DNA of 64,000 nucleotides, from positions 1 to 64,000 of the forward strand of contig NZ_KN322986.1 in the NCBI RefSeq assembly GCF_000774145.1. Direction: 5' to 3'. The translations under genes were made by a program, and so were the position numbers. The stretch comes from Pseudomonas mediterranea CFBP 5447 (GTDB lineage: Bacteria; Pseudomonadota; Gammaproteobacteria; Pseudomonadales; Pseudomonadaceae). Shown piece by piece: positions 27,337 through 34,229 of the stretch. Positions within the stretch are counted from its first letter, which is position 1, and every line of letters starts with the position of its first letter. The notes under the pieces are model-generated. The model saw only the letters and a list, made by a program, of their open reading frames with translations, did not search any database and was not told the origin of the DNA.

Positions 27337-27350
27337 GTGGGAGCGAGCCT
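27337..27350. repeat. Solitary REP remnant at the end of agtR
   Basis: GTGGGAGCGAGCCT, the first half of a REP arm, stops abruptly where the agtR stop codon lies (27349-27351). No partner arm follows. Confidence 0.7.
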
Positions 27351-27978
27351 AGAGCAACTTGTGCTCCATCGCGTACTTCACCAGTTCCGCCAGGGAAGTG
27401 ATGTTGAGCTTCTGCATCAACCGCGCCTTGTGGGTACTGATGGTTTTACTGCTCAAGGCCAGTTGCTGGGCGATGTCGTTGACGTTGGCGCCTTGGGCAA
27501 GGCGCTCGAAGACCGAGAACTCGCGCTCGGACAGCAGCGAATGCAACGGGCGAGTGTCGGTCAGGCCGACTTCGAACACCATGCGATCGGCCAGGTCCGG
27601 GTCGATGTAACGCCCGCCCGCCGCGACCTTGCGAATCGCCATGAGCAGCAATGCCGGGTCGCTGTCCTTGGTCGCGTAGCCAGCCGCGCCGACCTTCAAC
27701 GCCCGGGCCGCCATCTGCGCCTCGTCGTGCATCGACAACACCAGGATCGCCGGCGGATTGTTCAGCGCACGGATCCGCGGGATCGCCTCCAGGCCATTGA
27801 CGCCCGGCATGGATATGTCCAGCAGCACCACTTCGCAGGGCACATGCCGCAGGGTCTCGAGCAACTGCTCGCCGTTGCTCGCCTCTCCCGCCACCACCAG
27901 ATCCTTTGCCAGGCCGATCAATTGCTTGATGCCTTCACGGACGATGGTGTGGTCTTCGGCTACCAGTACACGGATCAC
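27349..27978 (-). CDS. agtR: NarL/LuxR-family response regulator, probable AgtR
   Basis: A 209-residue regulator. The receiver domain has phospho-acceptor D54 in VLLDISMPG, E8/D9 in the acidic pocket, and lysine in TKDS. The C-terminal LuxR helix-turn-helix is LSEREFSVFERLAQG...SSKTISTHKARLMQKL. It pairs with the kinase gene just upstream. In P. aeruginosa AgtR activates the agt transporter, and PA0601 has been reported to respond to peptidoglycan. The stop codon lies inside a REP remnant. Confidence 0.87.
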   Translation of the reverse strand: MIRVLVAEDHTIVREGIKQLIGLAKDLVVAGEASNGEQLLETLRHVPCEVVLLDISMPGVNGLEAIPRIRALNNPPAILVLSMHDEAQMAARALKVGAAGYATKDSDPALLLMAIRKVAAGGRYIDPDLADRMVFEVGLTDTRPLHSLLSEREFSVFERLAQGANVNDIAQQLALSSKTISTHKARLMQKLNITSLAELVKYAMEHKLL

Positions 27979-28003
27979 GTTCTTCTCCAGATTCAGAATC
28001 CAA

Positions 28004-28078
28004 TCGCGAGCAGGCTCGCTCCCACAGTGATTGACGCAAATCCATAACCCTGTGGAAGCGAGCCGGCTCGCGAAAGCG
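28004..28078. repeat. REP doublet, divergent arms, between kinase and regulator genes
   Basis: The arms are in the opposite order to the other doublets: CGCGAGCAGGCTCGCTCCCAC comes first, then GTGGAAGCGAGCCGGCTCGCG. It fills nearly all of the 105 bases between agtS and agtR. Confidence 0.88.
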
Positions 28079-28083
28079 TCTAC

Positions 28084-30480
28084 TCAGGCCTCCGCCAGAG
28101 GCACCCGCACCGCCAAGGTAGTCCCCTCCCCCGGCTCACTCTCCAGGGACAACCGCCCGCCCATGATCAGCACTCGCTCGCGCATCCCCACCAGCCCGAA
28201 GGATGTCGGCCGACTTGTATCGGCAATAAATCCTACACCGTCATCACTCACGATCAGACACAATTCATCGCCTTCGCGAACCAGCGTCAGTTCCACGGTG
28301 TGCGCCTGGGCGTGGCGCATCACGTTGGTCAGCGCTTCCTGGAGAATACGGAACAGGCCGATCGCCTTGGCATCGCTCAGCGCTGGCAGATTCTCAGGCA
28401 CCTGCACCAGGCATGGGATCTGCGTACGCGCCTCGAAGCGTCGGGCCTGCCATTCGATGGCCGAGGCGATACCGGCATCGAGGATCGGCGGCCGCAACGC
28501 CGTCGCCACATCTCGTACCAGTTGGAACAATTGGGCGATCAGGCGCTTCATGCTGTTGAGTCGTTCCTGCAAGCCGGGGTCCAGTTGCGCATAGGCCAAT
28601 TCGCACATGGACGTTTCCAGCTTCAGCACCGTCAACATCTGACCCAGTTCGTCGTGGACTTCCCGGGCGATACGGGCCTTTTCCTCTTCCCGCACACTTT
28701 CCAGGTGCGCCGACAATTCGCGCAATTGTTCCCGGGAGCTGGCCAGCTCCAGCTCGATACGCTTGCTTTCGGTGATGTCCCAGACAATACCGTCCCAGAC
28801 GTAGGCGCCATCCTCGAGACGACGGGTGATCGCCTTGATCTCAGCCCAGCGCTCCCGGCCTTCGCGGGTCAGGATGCGCCCCTGCCACGACCAGTCACTG
28901 TCGCTGTCCAGCGCTTGGTCCTGGGTGCGGTGATAATCGGCCTTGTCCTCCGGATGCACCAGGCTGCGCAAGCCGGTGTCGCTGCGAGCCAGGGTCGCGG
29001 GGGAATAACCCACCAGGCTCTCGCTGCCTTCGCTGATGTAGGCAAAATCGATCTGACCGGTCACCGGTGCCCGCTCCAGGCGGAAGACCAGGCCCGGCAC
29101 GTTGGCAGCGATGCCTTGCAGGCGCGCTTCGCTTTCGCGCAACGCCGCCAGCGCACGACGGCGCTCGGTCACGTCGTTGAGGTAGACCACCAGGTACTCG
29201 GCATCACGGAAACGCAGGAAGCTCAGGGAAACATCGGCCGGCAGAATGCTGCCATCAGCCCGCACGCACTCGGTCTCGAAGCTCTGTGGTCCGTCCTCGC
29301 TGGCCCGGGCGCGCTTCCACAGGTTCAACCAGCGATCCATGTGCAGGCCCGGCTCGAAGTCGATCAAGGGGCGCTCGATGATCGCACCGGGTTCATAGCC
29401 CAGCATGGTTTCGGCGGCGCGGTTGGCGTAGCGCACATGGCTGTCCCAGTTGACCCAGAGAATGCCGACCGTGCTTTGATCGATGGAAAACTGGGTGAGC
29501 CGAAGCGCTTCCTCGCTGGCGGCACGCTGGGCGATATCTTCGCGCGCGGAGCGCAGGCGTCGCTCCAACCCACGTTGCTGACGACGCTGCCAGAATACGA
29601 TGGCGACACAGCTCAAGAGCAGGGCCAGCATCAACAACGTCAGGTTCTGCCAGAACCCCGGGGTCTCGGTCAGGCGCGGATACTTGGGTTTGAGCCAGCG
29701 ACTGTGCAGTTGCTCCAGCTCCTTGGCGGGGATCGCCTGCAGCCCCTTGTCGACTATTTCGGCCAGCTCCGGCCAGTCCCGACGCGTAGCGACCCGCAGC
29801 AGTTGCGGCAGGCCGATGTCGCCGACCACCACCAGCTCGGCGAACTCCGGCTCGATCATGAGCCGGCCCAACTGCGCCTCGTCGACCACCGCGTAGCGAG
29901 CCTGCTGGCTGAGCAGCAGCTGCAGGGCCTCGCGCTCCATCGGCACACCCTGCAGATTCAACGTCGGATAGGTGCTGTGCAGGTAATCCGCCGTGGCGCT
30001 GGGCATGCGTACCGCGACCCGGACCTGGGCATCGAGCTTTTCCAGTTCCACACCCTCGGCGCCCTTCTGCTCACCGACAATCAACTGCGGCACGCGCATG
30101 TACGGATCGGAGAACAGCCAGAGCCTGAGCCCACCCGGCGTCTGGGTCAGGCCCGGGGCGATATCCACTTCACCATCGCGCAGCGCGGCCTCCAGTTGCG
30201 CCAGATCCTGGAAATTGCGCCAGGTCAGCTCGACATTCAATACCTTGCCCAACCACTGCATCAACTCGACGTTGGTGCCGGACAGGCGCTGCAAGCGTCG
30301 ATCATATTGCGCATACGGCGCCTGCAGGACCAGGCCAACCCGCAACTGAGGATGTTGTGCCAACCACTGGCGTTGTCCGGCACTCCATTGCACGCCATGG
30401 GCAGAAGGCGCGGGCGCAGCCCACGTCATCAAGGGAAGCCATAAACAGCCGATAACCCACAGGCAGCAAAAACGCATCAT
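28084..30480 (-). CDS. agtS: Sensor histidine kinase with periplasmic binding domain, probable AgtS
   Basis: A 798-residue membrane kinase. In order: signal peptide (about 1-22), a family 3 solute-binding domain in the periplasm (about 40-265), one membrane helix near 275-297, two PAS domains, a HisKA_3 dimerisation helix with the phospho-acceptor H609 in REVHDELGQ, and an HATPase domain (EALTNVMRHAQ, GVGF). The binding domain suggests direct sensing of a small amine or amino acid. The start is one of two adjacent ATGs at 30480/30477; the earlier ATG at 30501 is less likely. Confidence 0.87.
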   Translation of the reverse strand: MMRFCCLWVIGCLWLPLMTWAAPAPSAHGVQWSAGQRQWLAQHPQLRVGLVLQAPYAQYDRRLQRLSGTNVELMQWLGKVLNVELTWRNFQDLAQLEAALRDGEVDIAPGLTQTPGGLRLWLFSDPYMRVPQLIVGEQKGAEGVELEKLDAQVRVAVRMPSATADYLHSTYPTLNLQGVPMEREALQLLLSQQARYAVVDEAQLGRLMIEPEFAELVVVGDIGLPQLLRVATRRDWPELAEIVDKGLQAIPAKELEQLHSRWLKPKYPRLTETPGFWQNLTLLMLALLLSCVAIVFWQRRQQRGLERRLRSAREDIAQRAASEEALRLTQFSIDQSTVGILWVNWDSHVRYANRAAETMLGYEPGAIIERPLIDFEPGLHMDRWLNLWKRARASEDGPQSFETECVRADGSILPADVSLSFLRFRDAEYLVVYLNDVTERRRALAALRESEARLQGIAANVPGLVFRLERAPVTGQIDFAYISEGSESLVGYSPATLARSDTGLRSLVHPEDKADYHRTQDQALDSDSDWSWQGRILTREGRERWAEIKAITRRLEDGAYVWDGIVWDITESKRIELELASSREQLRELSAHLESVREEEKARIAREVHDELGQMLTVLKLETSMCELAYAQLDPGLQERLNSMKRLIAQLFQLVRDVATALRPPILDAGIASAIEWQARRFEARTQIPCLVQVPENLPALSDAKAIGLFRILQEALTNVMRHAQAHTVELTLVREGDELCLIVSDDGVGFIADTSRPTSFGLVGMRERVLIMGGRLSLESEPGEGTTLAVRVPLAEA

Positions 30481-30554
30481 TGAAGTCTCACGCACTGACA
30501 AATACTGACCAACCCATTAGGCTGCCGGAAATACTTCTGGCCCTGGAATATCCG

Positions 30555-31550
30555 ATGCCCTTTGTCCACCGCCTGGCATTGCCAGCATTGTGCCTGTCGC
30601 TGATCCTGCCGAGTGCGTTTTCTGTACAGGCTGACGAACCGGCGCCCGCCGTGACGGATCAACCTGCCGAGACAAAACCGCTCGAGCGCCAACCCTTGCT
30701 CGAGCGTAGCCAGGAAGAAGCGGCCGCGCTGGAGCGAAAAGTCCCGTCCCAGGAACAACAACAGCTCCAGACCGGCAGCGACACCTTCCTGGCCCTCTGG
30801 AAACCGGCCAACACCAGCGATCCCAAGGGCGCGGTCATCATAATCCCGGGTGCCGGTGAAACTGCTGACTGGCCTCAAGTCATCGGACCGTTGCGTAAAA
30901 AATTGCCCGATGTCGAATGGAATACCCTGAGTATCACGCTGCCGGACCCGCAAAGCGATGTCATCGCACCGCGCGTCGTGGAACCCCCGCCGGAAACCAA
31001 ACCGGCCGACACGGCTGCCGCGGCCCCGGACGCCACCACTGCGCCGCCGATCGAACAAGTGGCGGGCGGTGAAGCCGACGCCGTCGACCCGGTCGTTGCC
31101 GAAGCCGATGAAGAGCACGCCAAGGCCGACGCCGAACGTATTTTCGCTCGCATCGATGCAGCCCTCGCCTACGCCGAGCAGCAGAGCTCGCGCCGCATTG
31201 TGCTGCTGGGCCACGGCACTGGCGCCTACTGGGCGGCGCGTTATCTCAGCGAAAAACAGCCGGCGCAGATCGAACGCTTCGTGATGGTTGCCGCGCAGAC
31301 CCCGGTCACCGCCAAACCAGGTCTGGCCGAACTGACGCCAACCTTGAAGCTGGCAACCGCCGATGTCTTCTACATGGATAGGACACTGGATCGCAACGCA
31401 GCGCTGGAACGCTTGCAGGCGAGCAAACGCTTGAAGGGTTCGAACTTCAGCCAGGTTTCTCTCAAGGCCTTGCCCAACGCGGCGGCGCAGCAGGAGCAGT
31501 TGTTCCGGCGAGTCCGAGGGTGGTTGAACCCGCAGAATCCCGGTGAGTGA
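30555..31550 (+). CDS. DUF3530 family alpha/beta-hydrolase-like secreted protein
   Basis: A 331-residue protein with a signal peptide (about 1-24) and a proline/glutamate-rich early region. A hydrolase-like core follows, with VIIIPGAGETADWP and LLGHGTGAYWAARYL. The second segment has the place of a nucleophile elbow but reads G-H-G-T-G, with no serine or cysteine at the centre, so catalysis is doubtful. A low-complexity Ala/Pro/Glu insert lies near 140-195. It is divergent from agtS. Function unknown. Confidence 0.75.
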   Translation: MPFVHRLALPALCLSLILPSAFSVQADEPAPAVTDQPAETKPLERQPLLERSQEEAAALERKVPSQEQQQLQTGSDTFLALWKPANTSDPKGAVIIIPGAGETADWPQVIGPLRKKLPDVEWNTLSITLPDPQSDVIAPRVVEPPPETKPADTAAAAPDATTAPPIEQVAGGEADAVDPVVAEADEEHAKADAERIFARIDAALAYAEQQSSRRIVLLGHGTGAYWAARYLSEKQPAQIERFVMVAAQTPVTAKPGLAELTPTLKLATADVFYMDRTLDRNAALERLQASKRLKGSNFSQVSLKALPNAAAQQEQLFRRVRGWLNPQNPGE

Positions 31551-31592
31551 CGCCTGCGCCGTGTCTTTCGCCAGGCACCGGTTGCGGACCCT

Positions 31593-31615
31593 CTTGGGCG
31601 GCGAGGCCGCCCAAG
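31593..31615. terminator. Hairpin between convergent genes
   Basis: CTTGGGCGGC and GCCGCCCAAG form a perfect 10-bp stem with a 3-base loop. There is no T-run on either side, so it may end transcription inefficiently or protect 3' ends. Confidence 0.5.
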
Positions 31616-31636
31616 ACCACTGACTACTCAAGGAAA

Positions 31637-32404
31637 CTAGCGAAAATCCCGCCGCTCCCGAATCAACCGATAAGCGTTGTGCAATTCCCGGGTCTTGTCG
31701 GTGGCCTCGCGCACCTGCAAAGGCGTTGCGCCACTGCCGGCAATTTTGTCTGGATGGTGACGGCTGAGCAGTCGACGATAGGCCCGCTTGATCTGCGAAG
31801 GCTCAGTGGTGGCTGAAACCCCCAGCAAGCGCAACGCTTCCTGATAGGTCACGCCGCTGTTGGGCAGCGACGGCTTCTGTGGTTCGTAATCAATCGCCAG
31901 CGCCTGGACCTGCTGGGGTGTCCAGCCCAGCCATTTACCCCACTGGATGAGCAACTCGCGCTCGCTGGCGCCGGCACGGCCGTCAGCCCAGACCATCCGC
32001 CAACAGGCCCGCAATACACCCTCGGCGGCATGGGGTTGAGTGGCAAGACGACGCAGATAACCGCGCACGCGGTCGTTTCCGGACTTGCCTCGGTTGAATG
32101 CCGCTATGGCCCGGCGTTGTGCCGGCTCACTCAGGTCCAGTGCACGCATTTCCTGGCGGGCTTGTTGAATGTGACCGTCGACCACCCGACCATCGATTTT
32201 TGCCAGCCGCCCCAACAAGACAAACAGCAGTTCGTCGTTGCGCAACGCCGGACGACCGCCCAGGCGCTCACGTATCTGTGCCCAGCCCTGCAAGTTCAGG
32301 CGCCGGTCCAGCGCCTGGCCCAACAACGCGCCAAGCATGGCCCCCGGAATGCTGGCTATGGCAAAGCCCGCTCCGGCTCCGATCAGAGTCCCTGGCCACC
32401 ACAT
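31637..32404 (-). CDS. J-domain membrane co-chaperone (DjlA-like)
   Basis: A 255-residue protein with a hydrophobic, glycine-rich N-terminus that can insert in the membrane (about 5-30). A TerB-like helical middle follows, then a C-terminal J-domain with the DnaK-stimulating HPD motif at 217-219. It resembles DjlA in layout. It starts 1 base after the murU stop and so is probably third in an amgK-murU operon. Confidence 0.85.
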   Translation of the reverse strand: MWWPGTLIGAGAGFAIASIPGAMLGALLGQALDRRLNLQGWAQIRERLGGRPALRNDELLFVLLGRLAKIDGRVVDGHIQQARQEMRALDLSEPAQRRAIAAFNRGKSGNDRVRGYLRRLATQPHAAEGVLRACWRMVWADGRAGASERELLIQWGKWLGWTPQQVQALAIDYEPQKPSLPNSGVTYQEALRLLGVSATTEPSQIKRAYRRLLSRHHPDKIAGSGATPLQVREATDKTRELHNAYRLIRERRDFR

Positions 32405-32405
32405 A

Positions 32406-33077
32406 TCAACGGCTCGCTTCTATCAAGGTTTCGACCTGCATCAAACGTTCATGGGTCCCCACATCGACCCAATGCCCCTTCAGGCGCTCGCCACTGACCT
32501 GCCCCTCTGCCATGGCTCGACGCAGCAGCGGTGCGAGCTTGAACGCGCCATCCGAACACCCCTCGAACAACCTTGGGTGCAGGACGGCAATGCCGCTATA
32601 GGTCAGTTTGTCGGCAGCCGGCTCTCCTTCGTGAACCTTTCCGTCGGCCAGGATGAAATCACCGCCCGGGTGATGGTCGGGATTATCCACCAACACCAGG
32701 TGCGCCAGCCCTTCAAGCGGCCCGCGCAAGCCACTGAAATCGTAGTCGGTCCAGATATCGCCGTTGACTACCACGAAGGCATCATCGCCCAGCAGCGGCA
32801 GGGCCCGGAAAATCCCGCCGCCGGTTTCCAGCGGCTCGCCTTCGGGCGAATAACGAATCCGCACGCCAAATCTCGAACCATCTCCCAGGTGATCCTCGAT
32901 CTGCTGACCGAGCCAGGCGTGATTGATCACGATATCGCTGAAGCCGGCCGTGACCAGCGCCCGCAGATGGTATTCGATCAATGGGATGCCGCCGACGCGG
33001 ATCAACGGCTTCGGGGTGGTCAGGGTCAAGGGACGCATGCGCTCGCCCTTGCCTGCCGCCAGGATCATCGCCTTCAT
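32406..33077 (-). CDS. murU: N-acetylmuramate alpha-1-phosphate uridylyltransferase MurU
   Basis: Makes UDP-MurNAc from MurNAc-alpha-1-phosphate and UTP, in the recycling route that bypasses MurA/MurB and gives Pseudomonas intrinsic fosfomycin tolerance. The 223-residue nucleotidyltransferase has the signature LAAGKGERMRPLT at its N-terminus and the metal-site region VVNGDIWTD. It overlaps amgK by 4 bases. Confidence 0.93.
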   Translation of the reverse strand: MKAMILAAGKGERMRPLTLTTPKPLIRVGGIPLIEYHLRALVTAGFSDIVINHAWLGQQIEDHLGDGSRFGVRIRYSPEGEPLETGGGIFRALPLLGDDAFVVVNGDIWTDYDFSGLRGPLEGLAHLVLVDNPDHHPGGDFILADGKVHEGEPAADKLTYSGIAVLHPRLFEGCSDGAFKLAPLLRRAMAEGQVSGERLKGHWVDVGTHERLMQVETLIEASR

Positions 33078-34099
33078 GCCGTCGCTCCGGCCGGGCGAGG
33101 CAGGCTGGACAACAATGCCTGAAGTTGCGCCAGTTCAGGACGACGAGCGAGGACAGCTTCTATATAGGCAAAGAAGCGCGGCACATCGCCCAGGTAACGC
33201 GGCTTGCCATCGCGGTGGCAGATGCGCGCGAAGATCCCGATGACCTTGAGGTGGCGCTGGACGCCCATCAGGTCGCTGGCCCGCAGGAAATCTTCGATAT
33301 CCGGCTGGACCGGGATGCCGAGCGCGCCGGCCTGCCGCCAGTAATCCTCCAGCCAGCCACGCACACGCGCCTCGGGCCAACTGAGGAAGGCGTCCTTGAA
33401 CAGGCAGGTCACGTCGTAGGTCACCGGGCCGTAGACCGCGTCCTGGAAATCCAGTACGCCCGGGTTCGGTTCGCTGAGCATCAGGTTGCGTGGCATGTAG
33501 TCGCGATGCACCAGCACTTTGGGCTGGGCCAGGGCGCTGTCGATCAACAGGTCACTGGCCTCTTGCCAAAGTTGTTGCTGTGTCGAATCGAACTCGATGC
33601 CCAGTTCGCGCTTGACGTACCACTCGGGGAACAGTTCCAGCTCCCGGCGCAGCAAGGCAACGTCATAGCTGGGCAACGGCGCGACCATCGGCAACTGCTG
33701 GAAAGCCAGCAGCGCCTGCAAGGCGTCACGGAATAAATCGTCGGCATTTTCCTCGTCGATCACGTCCAGATAGGTCTGGTTGCCCAGGTCATTGAGCAAA
33801 AGAAAGCCGCGTTCGAGATCTTCCGCATAAATTTTTGGCACATTAATTCCGGATTTCGCCAGCAAAAATGCGATGTCCACGAAGGGTTTGCAGTTTTCCT
33901 GGGGCGGTGGCGCATCCATCACGATCAGGTTGCGCCCCTCGCCTTCCCAGCGGAAATACCGCCGGAAACTCGCGTCGCTGCTGGCCGCGGTCAATGTGGC
34001 CGGGGGTACGACACCCCAGCCTTGAGCGGCAAAAAGGATCGGTAGTTGCTCATCGAGCCAAACTTTCAGGTGTTGCAAGCGTACATCTTGGTCGGGCAT
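33074..34099 (-). CDS. amgK: N-acetylmuramate/N-acetylglucosamine anomeric kinase AmgK
   Basis: Phosphorylates MurNAc (and GlcNAc) at the anomeric carbon and feeds MurU. The product is 341 residues of the aminoglycoside-phosphotransferase fold, with the catalytic loop VLVHRDYMPRNLML and the metal-binding VLDFQDAVYGP. It is the first gene of amgK-murU-J-domain and is divergent from lptD. Confidence 0.93.
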   Translation of the reverse strand: MPDQDVRLQHLKVWLDEQLPILFAAQGWGVVPPATLTAASSDASFRRYFRWEGEGRNLIVMDAPPPQENCKPFVDIAFLLAKSGINVPKIYAEDLERGFLLLNDLGNQTYLDVIDEENADDLFRDALQALLAFQQLPMVAPLPSYDVALLRRELELFPEWYVKRELGIEFDSTQQQLWQEASDLLIDSALAQPKVLVHRDYMPRNLMLSEPNPGVLDFQDAVYGPVTYDVTCLFKDAFLSWPEARVRGWLEDYWRQAGALGIPVQPDIEDFLRASDLMGVQRHLKVIGIFARICHRDGKPRYLGDVPRFFAYIEAVLARRPELAQLQALLSSLPRPAGATA

Positions 34100-34229
34100 T
34101 GCAAGGGTCTCCGACGGCCCTAGCCGTCAAGCGGGTCATGCTTTATTATCCAGCATCTTTTTCAGACCATCGAGAGGCGTGCGGCCCACACCGCGGGCAG
34201 ATGGCACGCAGGAAGCCCGGACTAATAAG

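Noticed and set aside
28300..30444. A 714-codon open frame opposite agtS
   Set aside because: Antisense to a clear kinase with all motifs; its peptide is Arg/Gln/His-rich without any family signature.
30825..31300. The DUF3530 protein as an active serine hydrolase
   Set aside because: The elbow reads GHGTG with no serine or cysteine nucleophile at its centre, so activity is not claimed.
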